From: Crossaster papposus
Lineage: Eukaryota > Echinodermata > Asteroidea > Velatida > Solasteridae
Direction: 5' to 3'
Length of the DNA: 64,000 nucleotides
Assembly: GCA_037893245.1 (NCBI GenBank)
Contig: JBAIAA010000077.1
Location: 124,001 to 188,000, forward strand
A program made the translations under genes and the position numbers. This document shows positions 12,251-23,631 of the stretch, piece by piece (within the stretch, counting starts at the first letter, position 1; every line of letters begins with the position of its first letter). Below the pieces are notes generated by a model. That model ran no database searches, was not told the origin of the DNA, and saw only the letters and a program-made list of their open reading frames with translations.

Positions 12251-13858
12251 CTGAACTGTCAACATATATTAGTCAACAAATTGTAAATTAGTCATATGAC
12301 TATGAGGTATCATTTTGACTAAAACTTTTTCAAATGATCCCTCGCTATTCGCTATATAAAAACGAATTGGCCACTTTTGTATTAGGTATATCAACAAGTA
12401 TATAATATATTTTGCCTGGGTACACACTTCCCAAAATGCAATTAATTGTCTGAAAAGAACGTAAAGTAAACTTCACAACAACAGCTATACCAGCATTTCT
12501 CTTTCAAAGCTAAATTCTTGTCCTCCGGGTATACGTGTTTTACAATACATAAAATAATTGTACCAAAACATGACTTTTTGTATATACCGGTATATATACC
12601 ACAAACTTCCGAAAACTTAAAAATAATACCTTAACTCGGCTATCTTACTATATAAATATAATCCCAGGAATCTCTATATGTATTTCTGTCCGTAGTTCGA
12701 TTATTTTCAAAACTGGGCACTGTATGAATTAAGTTGAAATCGCGTGTATCGGACTTTTCACCCTAATATGATAATTAATTTAAAGAATCTAGGCCCGTGA
12801 GGCGGAAGTGAATTGCGGCCCTATTGACAAAATAAATCCAGGATTCCTTGGTTTTTGTTGTTGAGAGAGATGACTTTAAAATCGTCATAAGTAATATTAT
12901 CCAACAACTTACAATTTGTTTCGTCCCATGCGCACGATGTCAAGGGAAATTAGCAAGGTGTTCTTTTTAATTATCTGTGCTGTTCGAGTCTGGGTATCAA
13001 CATTTATCAAATCTTAAGCCGATTTGCAACGCGCTACATGTACCTATAGCATTCGGCTTTATAATGTTGAAATGACTGCTTTTTGATTCTTTTTGTACAT
13101 ACACAAAGCAACTTAACCGTAAATCATTACAAATCTGCAGATACAAATTTTTCTTTGGAAGTCACGTTTTCAAGCACGTTTTTAACGGGCACTGCACTAG
13201 TTATTTTTTATCTTGGTCAAATAAATCATATAGGCTTCAGTCACCAAATTCAATTCTGTAAATTGAAAACAATGATTGTAAATACACGTTAGTGATTATT
13301 GTAATTAATGTACATTAATTTTAATAAAATGTCAGAATTGTTAGGTTAAATTATTGTCCTCTGGGTATACAATGTTTTACTATGTACACAAAATAATTGT
13401 ACCTATACCACAACCTTCAGAAACTTTTAAAAACAAAACTACCTTGGCTCAGCTGTTGTTCAAAATCCTATTTTTATCTTGGACAGACAAATCATTACAT
13501 AAGATTAAGTCAACAATTAATTAATTATGTAAATCAAATACATGATTGTAGGCCTATACACGTTTGTAATTAATGATAACTATGTGGCCCACTCTACACA
13601 GAGTTGATATTATGTCACAAAAAAGTGAAATAAACATGTACATGTAAATGGTTGGAAAGCCCACAATGTAAGCTTTCATTTGGTATTATAATAGAGCCCC
13701 ATAGCCCCTCCTATTCTGGAGATATAAGTGTTTACATATTGATTACTTCTCAGTTGTGAAATTTGAATTTCAGGCCTGTCCCTTTGTGAAAAAAACCTAA
13801 CAGTCAACAATTACATTAAAGTGGGGTCAGAAAATGTCGTAAATCGCAGTGTCATAAA
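12251..13858. other. Gene-free flank downstream of the receptor gene
   Basis: AT-rich. Two diverged direct-repeat segments share TCCTCYGGGTATAC and AAAATAATTGTACC (about 12521-12570 and 13357-13402). No supported gene. Confidence 0.4.
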
Positions 13859-13903
13859 GTGCTTGACATGACATACCAGACATGTTTGTATTATCACTGG
13901 TGC

Positions 13904-14257
13904 TCAAATAGGTATTTTGGAATCGTAATTTTTAGCGCTGTCAGCTTCGCTCATGTTCTCCGAAAATGTATCGTAAATGTTATTTTCAGTGCCGTCAGCC
14001 TTGTTCATGTTCTCGGGAAATGTCTCGTAAGTGTAATTTTCGGCGCTGTCGGATTCGTTTATGTTGCCAAGCGCACTCTTAGAACCTGGTATTTCGTAAA
14101 CGTTATTTTCAGTGCTGTCAGTCTTATTCATGCTCTCGGGGAGTGTCTCGTAAACGTCATTTTTAGCGCTGTCAGACTTGTTTATGTTCTCGGGTGATGT
14201 CTTGTAAGTGTTATTTTCAGCCCTGTCAGCCTTGTTACAGTCCTTTAAAAATGTCTC
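13904..14257 (-). pseudogene. In-frame continuation of the receptor tail beyond a TGA codon
   Basis: Read in the same frame as the last receptor exon, this segment runs 117 codons after the TGA at 14258-14260 and ends at a second TGA (13904-13906). It carries at least five more copies of the tail repeat seen before the stop: N-x-NK-[AS]-D-x-[AT]-[EK]-N-x-x-Y-[EDK]. Examples are NNTYKTS, NDVYETL, NNVYEIP, NYTYETF and NNIYDTF. The conserved repeat shows it was coding recently or still is. The TGA falls where most repeats have a tyrosine codon. It could be a premature stop, a polymorphism, a readthrough codon or a sequence error. Confidence 0.6.
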
Positions 14258-14909
14258 TCAAACCACATTTTCATAAGCACTTTCAGACTTGTTCATGTTA
14301 TCGCCGGTACTTTTAGAAATTTGTACTTCATGAACACTATTTTCAGCGTTGTCAGCCTTGTTCGCGTTCTTAGAAAACGTTGACTCGTAAACCGTATCTT
14401 TAAAAGCGCCGCCAGATTGGGTCATGTCATTGCTCACACTCTTAGTCGATGGATCCAGCATGAAACTGCTGTCTCCTTTGGTGCTATTCGTATACTGAGT
14501 GGAACGCAAGGTGCTTCTCGGGCGTCCCTCCTTCTTCCCTCTCAACAAGCTACTCACATACTCCCGGATCTTCTCCTGTCGAACGACAAACAGCAGGAAG
14601 ATAAAGAGGCCTTGAAGCGAGTTGACCACGGCAAAGATCACCTGGAAGGCGAAGCTGGAAGCCTCAAAGACGGACAGCAGACCGAAAACCCAGGTCAGAC
14701 CCAGGAGGACCGAGACAGAGGCCATGTTCTGCAAGCGCTTTACCACCTTAGCTCGCTTGTTGTTACCCTCGGAGGTGTCTTTGATTCTGCTCGCGCTGCA
14801 AGTCAGCTTACGGAAGACGAGCACGAAGACGACGACATTGAATAGGAAGATGATACCAATGATGAGCAGCTGGCCGTAGTAGAAAGCAGCACCAGGCTTT
14901 AAGAAGCAA
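14258..14909 (-). CDS. Adhesion GPCR, last exon: extracellular loop 2, TM5-TM7, cytoplasmic tail
   Basis: The acceptor (CTTCAG before TTGCTTC) gives phase 2, matching the preceding exon. The exon starts with the conserved loop-2 cysteine (CFLKPGAAFYYG), then TM5 (LLIIGIIFLFNVVVFVLVF), an intracellular loop rich in Lys/Arg, TM6 with LLGLTWVFGLLSVF and TM7 (FAVVNSLQGLFIFLLFVV). The TWVFG and SLQG motifs are hallmarks of family B2 receptors. A basic tail follows (KIREYVSSLLRGKKEG), then Ser/Thr-rich sequence and the first repeats of a tyrosine-motif array. The frame stops at a TGA (14258-14260), but the array continues in frame beyond it. Confidence 0.92.
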
Positions 14910-15053
14910 CTGAAGGGGAGACACATGACAATAATGTAAGCACACAGTGTTTAGGCAGCAATATGTGACTGGCTCTCTATTAAGTGTGCGCTGTGCATTA
15001 TTATACACATATGGACTGGCAATGAGGTCACTAGAGAACATCTATTTCCACGA

Positions 15054-15172
15054 GGAACTGTAAGTGACCAGAAGGGGGACCTATTTCCCCGAGGCCGAAG
15101 ACCGAGGGAAATAGGTCCCCCTTTCGGTCCCCCTTTCGGTCCCCCTTTCGGTCCCCCTTTCGACTTGAAGGT
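15054..15172. mobile_element. Fold-back repeat fragment (family with GGGGGACCTATTTCCC)
   Basis: GGGGGACCTATTTCCC and GGGAAATAGGTCCCCC form a hairpin around CGAGGCCGAAGACCGAGG, followed by three direct copies of CCCCTTTCGGT. The flank ATTATACACATATGGACTGG at about 14998 also occurs at about 16125, so two members of one family sit in neighbouring introns. Confidence 0.65.
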
Positions 15173-15369
15173 ACAGTTTGCATGGTGAAAAGGCAGATAA
15201 TTAACCCCACTTCACCGTTGGAATCCCTCAGTCTCCTGACAACAGCCGGAGCATATACTCTCCGAAACATTGAGTTCCACCCGGTTCTTTTTAGAACCAA
15301 AGGGGTTGCCGCAAATAACTTATTTTTAATAGTTAACAATTCAGATTCGTGTCATACATATACATGTAC

Positions 15370-15436
15370 CTGTGTTCATTATCGTACTGCTCATAATCCA
15401 CTGCCAAAATCAATGTGACGACAAGTGCCGGAAATC
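15370..15436 (-). CDS. Adhesion GPCR exon: TM4
   Basis: A 67-base exon with acceptor TTGCAG and donor AG/GTACAT. It encodes FPALVVTLILAVDYEQYDNE. Preceded by the WG of the upstream exon, this gives the usual family B2 TM4 start (WGFP). Start phase 1 and end phase 2 fit both neighbours exactly. Confidence 0.85.
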
Positions 15437-16124
15437 CTGCAAGTTTAAAAATAGAAATATTATAATCAAAACAAAAATCAAATCAAAAAGAGAAACATTT
15501 GAATAAATCAGAAGCTAGTGATGAGTTACATCAGCCTGATAATGTAGAGAAACAAAACCACGTTACCAACAAGAAAACAGATGATTTGAGAAAGCAAATC
15601 TAGATTAACAATCAAAAGGGATCAAATAACCCCAAATGAGGTACTCGTAGTTGCCAGGGTTCTAGCCATAGTGGGAGGCGCCGGGCGGTATACTCTTGGG
15701 TTCAAATTGGCTGTGCCGTCCGGCACAATTTTATTTATTTATTGTTTATTTAATTTTTTTTTTTTTATTTATTTTTTTTCAATTTTTTTTTAAATCAAAT
15801 TATGGGCACAAAAGAAAGAGAGGAGATACAAAGTCACGTTAATCATGTTCATGTAGTAATTTATTTTATTAACTTAGCTAGACTTTCACAGAAACATGCA
15901 AACATGAACTGGACCCCCGACTGTGAGGCGCGAGAGCTCCGCTCGCTGCGCTCGCAACGCTTCGCAATCTGATAATTTACCCGGCACTAAAAAGGTCCTA
16001 GCTAGAACCCTGGTACATGTAGTTGCTTTTAATATTCTGCTAAGGTTGTTTACCCTTCACAATTTCCGCGCCTTACAATGCATGTATAATCCAAGGACAG
16101 ACTGTATTTGAAAAAAAACCACCA

Positions 16125-16245
16125 ATATTATACACATATGGACTGGCATGATTCGGTCACTAGAGCACGTCGAGGCCGAAGGCCAAGGGAAATAGGTCCC
16201 CCTTCTGGTCACTCACTTCTGGTCACTCACTTCTGGTCACTCACC
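16125..16245. mobile_element. Second member of the fold-back family near 15054
   Basis: Shares TTATACACATATGGACTGGC, GGTCACTAGAG and the CGAGGCCGAAGGCC...AAATAGGTCCCCC end with the copy near 15.1 kb. Ends with three direct copies of CTTCTGGTCACTCA. Confidence 0.6.
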
Positions 16246-16484
16246 GACTATACAGAAAAACAAATTATGTTTACATTGATGACACTCGTGAAAGTTGCAG
16301 TTTACCCTTTACAGCTGTTATACACTTGCTGTATTTACTCACCAATAAACAAAGCTGAACAGCAACTTTTGAGATTTAAAATTTGGAGTTGGGTTTTTAT
16401 TTACGCGTACACGTAATGGTGTAAATCACCGAGGTTCCCGGTTCCCAAGCTACAGACACGTAAATGTGCATCCCTCATATTTAC

Positions 16485-16750
16485 CCCATGCCACGATGGA
16501 CGCCTTGATCATAAAGTGCTTCACGTCAGCACTGAAGACCCGTACCAACTTCAGGTACAAATTAGCAGCCTCCACACCCATCCAGAACATGGAGGTCAGG
16601 GCAAAGTAGTGCATCAAGACCGCTGCCATGATGCATCCTGCGCGGGAGGAGGCGGTCCTCTCGACACCAGCAAGGAAGACAAGGTACAGGAGCAGTAAAG
16701 AGCTGCAGAAACTGATGAGGATACGGCTGGCTGTCTTCGATCTCAACCAC
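16485..16750 (-). CDS. Adhesion GPCR exon: TM2 and TM3
   Basis: The acceptor ATGGCAG and donor GGG/GTAAAT enclose 266 bases. It encodes LRSKTASRILISFCSSLLLL (TM2), a short loop with RTASSRAGC (the conserved TM3 cysteine), then ALTSMFWMGVEAANLYLKLV (TM3), where FWMxVEAxxLYxxLV is the family B2 signature. Entry phase 2 and exit phase 1 match the exons on both sides. Confidence 0.92.
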
Positions 16751-16994
16751 CTGCCATGAGATTATAATGGTCAAGACCTTCTGTGACTCCAACCATGTGA
16801 AGCAACATATTATGGCAGAGAAAACCCCACCCCACCCCCTTCTTTGTGCTGGCCATTGTGTTCCTGGAATTCTTTTCAGATATCTAGGGGGATGTGTTAG
16901 GTAACAAAAGTCTGGAGTGTGGATAGGGTATAGGGACAGGAGGAGGGTCCTCCTCTACCATAAATCGTGCTGGGTATAACACCATCTGATACAC

Positions 16995-17218
16995 TTCAGT
17001 TATATGTGACCCGCTCCCACGAAACCAGACATAAGTGTTTTTTTTTGTTAAAGTGAGATATTGTTATTTCCATTTGGTACACATCTTCAGCTTTCATTTG
17101 GTACCAAAACCATGGGAATAAAAAATGGGAATAAAAATATGGAAATAACAATATCTCACTTTTCAACAAAAACACTTATGTCTGGTTATGTGGGAGCAGG
17201 TCACATATGTCCTCGGCT
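16995..17218. mobile_element. Palindromic MITE
   Basis: TATGTGACCCGCTCCCACGA and CCAGACATAAGTGTTTTT on the left pair with AAACACTTATGTCTGG and GTGGGAGCAGGTCACATA on the right; inner arms AAGTGAGATATTGTTATTTC and GAAATAACAATATCTCACTT also pair. A related half is seen near 47167. Confidence 0.8.
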
Positions 17219-17334
17219 ACAACGGCACGTGAGATTTTGTTGTATGTTCAGGCATGAGTGAATCTATCGGCTACTCTTATATCAGACCTTGATTGAAATC
17301 AGCACGAGGGGGAAGATCAGAAGAAATGAATTCG

Positions 17335-17600
17335 CCGTGTGTGGGTAAAGTTGCAGGTTGTGGGTTTGAGTCCAGGTCGGTTGGGACTATGTCGGTGGGT
17401 GTGCCCTTGGGCAAGGCACTTTGTCACCCATTGCTTCTCTCCACCCAGGAGTAAATGGGTACCTGTGAGGGCGGAGATGGTTGTTATAAATTAGCTGCTT
17501 TGCACCAAAATGGCAGTATACTCCGCAGGGAGCTGAGATGGTATTTGTAATGTTTTGTGGGCCCAATGACAGGGGTAATAATGATATAGCGCCTTGATTA
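17335..17600 (+). repeat. tRNA-derived SINE (family A), copy 2
   Basis: Degenerate tRNA-like head (GCAGGTTGTGGGTTTGAGTC) followed by the family core CCTTGGGCAAGGCACTTTGT and CACCCAGGAGTAAATGGGTA. It lies between the TM1 and TM2 exons. Confidence 0.75.
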
Positions 17601-17677
17601 CCTATCTTGGTAGATATGTGCGTTTTCAGAACTGGTTATTATTGTTGACATACAAAGTTGAGAGGTGCATCAATTAC

Positions 17678-17790
17678 CTAATGCCAAAATATATGAGGAT
17701 GGTGATAATGAGTGCCACGATAGAGACACCACATCCAAGCTTGCTGATGACATCCAAGGCAAAACTGACAATCTTCCGACCATGAATATT
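17678..17790 (-). CDS. Adhesion GPCR exon: TM1
   Basis: A 113-base exon from acceptor GATCGCAG to donor AG/GTAATT. It reads NIHGRKIVSFALDVISKLGC followed by the hydrophobic GVSIVALIITILIYFGI. The phase joins to WLRSK in the next exon. It directly follows the GPS exon in phase 0, as expected for a short stalk and TM1. Confidence 0.9.
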
Positions 17791-18165
17791 CTGCGATCGA
17801 ACACATGAAAGAATAATGTTAGAATAATAATATCAATTGAGTGTTTGTTATTTTAGACAGGTATCCCGGCAAAGCTTCCGTGCGGGTGATCATTATATTG
17901 CTCGAGCAGCCAATCCAACTACCCACCATTGTTAATAAGCAAGACTTTTTACATCAAAATGCCGGTAATATATTATGGTGACATAATGTGTTAAAATTGC
18001 CATAATAACAAAGGAGGCGCGTAGACTTCAACACCACACAAAGAGTCATCCTATTACTCCCTTAAAATAAGACAACTTTGACGATACAAATTATTGCAGG
18101 ATATTATAAAGAAGTAGTTGCACAGACTCAAACAACTTACCTTCTGAACACCAATGCTTCTCTCT

Positions 18166-18367
18166 ATTAACCAGTTCGCGCCGAATGACGTATATAAACA
18201 GATTCAAAACGAATGACGCACAAACACGCCACGAGCAAGGCCGGAAATGCGTGCGGGTGTGCTACCCGGTTCTATCGGCCTGAACCCGCCTCGGATCGAG
18301 TTTGGTTAAAAATAGTCCCGCGCGTCGGCTCGGTGATGTTAAAATAATCCCGGCGCAAACTGGTTAA
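18166..18367. mobile_element. MITE with ends ATTAACCAGTTCGCGCCG, copy 1
   Basis: Starts ATTAACCAGTTCGCGCCG and ends with CGGCGCAAACTGGTTAA, an imperfect inverted repeat. The body (GAACCCGCCTCGGATC, AATAGTCCCGCG) recurs at 49288-49534. Confidence 0.75.
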
Positions 18368-18554
18368 CCACTATACTACGCAAGTTGATTCAAACAGCAT
18401 TCAATTTTGTTATAATACATTCCAGTGTTGTAAAGACCTGGACCAAGACCGGGACCAAGACCAAGGCTTTCAAAACGGAGACCGAGACCGTGGCTTTTGC
18501 AGACTTTTGCAGTCCGAGACCGAGACCAAAAATGAATACAAATGTATGGTGTTT

Positions 18555-19058
18555 AAGGCCGTGTCCGAAACGAGTGTCTAGAGCTACGGTCTACGTCTAC
18601 AGCTACAGCTACGTCTACGTAGGCGCTTAGACAAATGGAATTCGGACGCGGCTACGGTAGAGCCTACGGCTAGTTATTGCGCCCCCAAGCGATGCTTGAA
18701 TTAGTGTTTGCAAAATTACGACGTAAGAATTTACAACCATTATCGTCTGCAAGATGTTACGCAATGTTTGTTTACAGCCAGTCAAAATACCTGATGAAAT
18801 TGACGTATTTGTCGATCAGTTGGTTTCAATTTAATGCACTATTATTGAAAAATATACGAAAATTTGCTCTAAAATTAACCTTAGTGCTGCCGCCATTTTG
18901 TTTTGCCGGAGCTAGACAACTTCTTTTACGGATAGATTTTTGTGACGTTTTAGCCGTAGCTGTAGCTCTAGACGGCATTTCGGACAGCGCTACAAAATGG
19001 CCGCCGTAGACAATAGACATAGCCGTAGCTCTAGACACCCGTTTCGGACACGGCCTGA
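18555..19058. mobile_element. MITE with AAGGCCGTGTCCGAAACG ends
   Basis: AAGGCCGTGTCCGAAACG and GTGTCTAGAGCTACGG at the left pair with CCGTAGCTCTAGACACCCG and TTTCGGACACGGCCT at the right. Inner GTCTACGTCTACAGCTAC repeats flank the left arm. No coding sequence. It lies in the intron between the GPS and TM1 exons. Confidence 0.8.
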
Positions 19059-19794
19059 GTCATTATGATTTACCAAATCTGAAGTCTATGCGGCCGACAT
19101 ATAGTGTAACAGGCCGACTGTTAGTGTAACAGGCCGACTGTTGCGCTAAAAAAAGGGTCTTGAAACGGTTTCGAGACCGAGACCTCCATCACTGATACAG
19201 TCTCTGTTATCATAATAATTACTGGCATGCTTGTAACATGACATTTTGACGTAAAAAGCCTCACTTATTAACGACGGTGGGTATAGTTGTATCGGGTGGC
19301 CCGAGATACTACAATACTCCTTGTATGTAGAATAAACAACATGTTCCTTTGAAAAAGAGCCAACACCATTTTATCCTAAGAAAAAAAGGGAGCTGCGTAG
19401 CACTATAGCAATATAACGTGAAGATTTTAGATAAATAAAATGCTCACCCGTATTATTGCCGGGGGCCGAATTTTTGGACGTGGCGTCCTTAAAATGGCTT
19501 CACCGGGGAATAAGGTGCATTGTCCTTATACTAGTTAGAGGGTGTAGCTATATGTCTCTATGTCCACACTGTCATCGCTTTTCTCTTTCTTGTGCACCCT
19601 TATGTTCTTTGCAAAAACCAAGGCTCCAGGTTGGTAAGACCCACTGTTAGTCGAAATGTAATGTGTATACTCCAGATTTGTATTTAAGACCCTGCAAGTC
19701 CTTTCACAAGTTCAGTCGCAAGTCCTTTCATAAAGTCGCAAGCAAACTGGTTTAAAAATTGCAAATTAATGCCTTTGTTAAACAGCTATTTCAT

Positions 19795-20225
19795 TTGAAT
19801 AGCTAGCGAATTGACTTGAGACTGAAGGACTTGTGATGGACTTGTGACTTGACTTGAGACTGAAGGACTTTTGGTGCACTTGTGACTTGGGACTGAAGGA
19901 CTTGTGATGGACTTGTGACTTGACTTGAGACTGAAGGACTTGTGATGGACTTGTGACTTGACTCGAGACTAAAGGACTTGTGACTTGAGACTGAAGAACT
20001 TGTGATGGACTTGAGACCGAAGGACTTGTGATGGACTTGTGACTTGACTCGAGAGTGAAGGACTTGTAATGGACTTGTGACTTGAGACTGAAGGACTTGT
20101 GATGGACTTGTGACTTGACTCGAGACTGAAGGACTTGTGACTTGAGACTGAAGAAGTTCTGACGGACTTGTGACTTGACTCGTGACTTGACTCGAGACTG
20201 AAGGACTTGTGATGGACTTGCAAGA
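19795..20225. repeat. Minisatellite of GACTTGAGACTGAAGGACTT type
   Basis: About ten irregular copies of a unit of roughly 40 bases built from GACTTGTGACTTGACTCGAG, ACTGAAGGACTTGTGATG. Degenerate copies with CAAGTCCTTTCA lie on the opposite strand just upstream (19698-19735), making an inverted fringe. It is only some 45 bases downstream of the GPS exon on the coding strand. Confidence 0.9.
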
Positions 20226-20269
20226 GCTTTCAGCTGAGCGACTGACTAATACAACTCTGGTACTCTCAC

Positions 20270-20446
20270 CACAAGTACAGCAAAGTTAGTGGCGTGGTCA
20301 CACAGGCACACTGTTCGCCCGTTGACAGCAGGTGCCTTCCTGCAGCCTTCAGTCGACCAATCACCGATGCCGTCGCGAAGATCAAAGTCCCAGAAGACAC
20401 ACTGTTGTTGCAATTGATTGGGGTCTTTAGCATTTGGACCTGACAC
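20270..20446 (-). CDS. Adhesion GPCR exon: GPS motif
   Basis: A 177-base, phase 0-0 exon (acceptor TAACAG, donor GTG/GTGAGA). It encodes the GPS autoproteolysis motif that ends the GAIN domain: CVFWDFDLRDGIGDW, STEGCRKAP, then TVCLCDHATNFAVLV. All four cysteines and both tryptophans are present. The cleavage triad reads H-A-T, where most family members have H-L/I/M-S/T. The threonine nucleophile and histidine are kept, so self-cleavage is possible but not certain. Confidence 0.95.
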
Positions 20447-21144
20447 CTGTTATGACATTCAACTCTTACAATTATTTAGAGTCATCTATAAACACATAAT
20501 TGGACAGCCTGACAGATTTTTGAATTACATAGTAAAAAAAGACAAACAAATGCGAGTGATAGCCCGGCAGATCCGGATCCGAACAACATGAGCGTTCAAC
20601 TTGCACAAGTTCTTTGATCACTGTAATCCGCTGGTTCCTGACCGCCATATTTTGAGCGGGTACTACATACCCTATAATTCATAGTGTAAGAATCGAAGGA
20701 CGTCCCCACAACTTGGTCAGATTTTGTCAAACAAAAGAAAGTGTCCCAGTAACTCGGTGCATGCCTTTACCCACACACACATGTATATGCCTGCAATCAA
20801 GGACCTCTGATCCTATTTTGTTTGTACTTTTTCTTTCAAGGCACTTTTTTCGGAAGGCCTTCAATAGGTTTTGTACATGAATCGGAATTGGGAAACTTTT
20901 CGAAATAAGGGACCCTTATATTGTCCTCTATTGTTCTACGGCCCTTATTTTAATAAAACAAAAAAACACACATACACATTAACACAGACAGAGATTCCTG
21001 GAATTATAGATAAATGAGCCAGATGCATGTGAACAGCTCAGAAGTCATTGTATATTGATCAAGTCATCAGACTATAGCCCAATTTATCAATGTGTTGGAT
21101 CATCGTTTTAACAACATATTCCAGTACACCAGAGCCTGGCTTAC

Positions 21145-21335
21145 TCGCAGGTTGAAAGCGCTGACCACGGGACTGTCACGTGGAAGGTTGTTGATGACAG
21201 TATTCAGCACGCTGGCAGAGACGATACGACTGCCGACGATACGGGGAGAGTCTGTGGACTGGCTGCCGTCTATCAACTGAGAGTGGAAGAGGTTGCTGCT
21301 GTCATACATGACAAAACTGATGGGGACAGGGCTAC
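21145..21335 (-). CDS. Adhesion GPCR exon: GAIN domain, third part
   Basis: 191 bases between acceptor CATCAG and donor CGA/GTAAGC, phase 1 to 0. It encodes SPVPISFVMYDSSNLFHSQ and SRIVSASVLNTVI, then SPVVSAFNLR. This is the beta-sandwich part of a GAIN domain (xFxxYxxxxLF, then SxVxSASV), leading straight into the GPS exon. Confidence 0.9.
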
Positions 21336-22691
21336 CTGATGATAGCCAAAAATTTAAAAAGACACATGAAAGCGGGGAAGCATGACAAAATAATACTATA
21401 CTGTAACGATCCTATAAACTGGTACAGGGACCTTCACACTATATGCACTCTCGTTGCTCTCTCCCTAAGGCTGTGGAATCAGCTATATGTTAATGCACCA
21501 CACAATAAATGACGTCATACACACAATGTGGAGGGATAGGACACGTGGAACGGTACTGCCCCAAAACAAAGAAGGCCGTCGGGAAATGGAGGAGGGCCAG
21601 TCCGGTCCAGAGGGCCCTGGACCGGCCGACACAGATAACGGACCCAAGCACAGTGAACCCCCGGCCAAGCGTAAGGAGAATAATGCGCGAATAGATGTAC
21701 CAAGGACCAGTGATTTTGAGCCAAGTGGAATATTTGCGCAGGGAAAACTTGCTGAGGAGCAAAGTGTGCGAATGGATGTGCCCACGACCAGTAGCCCAGC
21801 ACTAAATGGACTATTTGTGCAAGAATAAATCGCTGGACATGCGTTGACGTTTTTGATTGACACCGGATCCTCAGAAACCCTGAATTCCACGTCGGAATTC
21901 AGGAACATACACAAAGATGTGCGGCCCAAGTTAAGTGGAGGTAATTGTGGCCGGTATCCGCAACGAAGAAATTATTTGAATGAACTATCTCCTGACAGAT
22001 CGTAGCACCAGTGATTTAGATACCTCAAGATAGGCGGACATGGTGTTCAGTGCGCAATCCGGAAAAAAACCACATTTTGTCGCCGGATAATCGTGAGTGA
22101 AACAGTGGACGTGTCACCCGGATGTGAAATTCTTGTGGCCGGAGAAGTGGAGCATATACCACCGGTCTCCACGGATGGGGAATTGTCGAGGCTAGTGACA
22201 GAAAAGGGGCTGATGATAGGATAAAAGAAAAAGGGGCTGATGATAGCCCGTACTTTAGTCAACGCCGTGGCTGGATCATACCCCATCAGAGTGTTTAATC
22301 CTGGGCTGGAAGCGATAACAGTGCGCATGGGAGGTACGGCCGGCACAATAAAATCGGTGGATGACGAGGATGTGATGCATACCAGCGAACCCACAGTTTC
22401 GATGGTGCAAAGATCTGAGGAAGATGGAGGAGCAAAGCCAACAATACCGCGCGTGAGTGCGGAGGACCATGACAAAAAAAAGAACTATTAATCCACTACC
22501 AGGATGTGTTTTCAGCCAGTTAACATGACTTAGACAGGACAGACTTGGTAAAACATAACATCCATACCAATGAGTCAAGACCAATACGACAAGCGGCCAG
22601 GAGATTACCAATGCGACAAAGGGATGAGGCCGACGTGCAAGTAAAGGAAATGGTGGTGAAGGGAGTACTAGAACTGTCTAACAGTCCCTGG

Positions 22692-23631
22692 GGCCGTATT
22701 CACAAAACTTAAACTTAGGAGAATACCTAAGTCATACCTAAATCTAAGCACCCTGCTAACTTAAGTGCCGCGCTTAATTTGGTATTCACAAAAGATCTAA
22801 GCAACCCACTTATCTTAGTGCTCCACTTAACTTAAGTGTTTAAAGCAGTCACTGTTGTTCATGCGCAAAACATTTTCGTCATAAACGTTCCTACGCAACA
22901 AAAATTTAATCTATCTGCGCGGTTTACCATGCGCGCGTGCACACGCACGCAGCTAGCGACGCAGTTTTTAAGCCCAAGTTAGTGCACCAAAATAGTCTGC
23001 GTCACGCGCGCGTTAAACGAGTTCGTCATGCACGTTTTAGATGTTTTAACACAGAATAGTAGTGAAATGTTTGTTTTATTTACTCTCGAGTGTGAAACAA
23101 ATTGTGCTGGTGATTTATCCGCATTCTTTCAAACATGATGGAAGGTAAGATAGTTCTTTTGCATTTTATAGTCGGCAGTCACGTGTATTGCATGTCATTG
23201 GTTAACGTTAACGTAACACGTCACCAATCGCAATCATTCCGCCCGCCTAGAATTTAACAAATCGATCGAAAAAAATCGTTAGAATGTCAACGAACTACAA
23301 TTCTAGAGCTGTCACACATTAACTTCAAATTGGCTTCCTTTTACAATAATTCGATACTGTCAAGATTTCCTATAGCTCCTAGAATATCACATTTTGTGCC
23401 CAAAATGCACAAACCGAAGGACAGAAAAAAGCCGCCATGACACCTAAGCGCCCCGCTTAAACGGGTTAAGACTAGTCAGACCACACTTAGATTTAAGACT
23501 TAAAAATAAGTGGGGTACTTAGCAAAAATGTTTTGTGAATACCGCTAAGTCATTCAGATTTGTCTAAGTCGGGTATTTAAGTGGGGTGCTTATTTGTTTT
23601 GGACTTAAGTCGTTTTGTGAATACGGTTTCA
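22692..23631. mobile_element. MITE nested in the gypsy pol
   Basis: Terminal inverted repeats CCGTATTCACAAAAC (22694) and GTTTTGTGAATACGG (ending 23626). The subterminal zones are full of short CTTAAGT/ACCTAAGT motifs in both directions, and a second TTGGTATTCACAAAAG / CTTTTGTGAATACCG-like pair lies further in. It interrupts the pol frame right after a SNSPW motif typical of gypsy RT. Confidence 0.85.

Noticed and set aside
13859-14197. Plus-strand 112-codon open frame with repeats
   Set aside because: It is the complement of the receptor tail repeats; the minus-strand frame is continuous with the receptor exon and explains it.
15031-15339. Open frame with RKGDRKGDRKGD
   Set aside because: Created by CCCCTTTCGGT direct repeats of a fold-back element.
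21483-22611. Minus-strand open frames over the gypsy gag region
   Set aside because: Shadows of the plus-strand retroelement; no protein family seen on minus.
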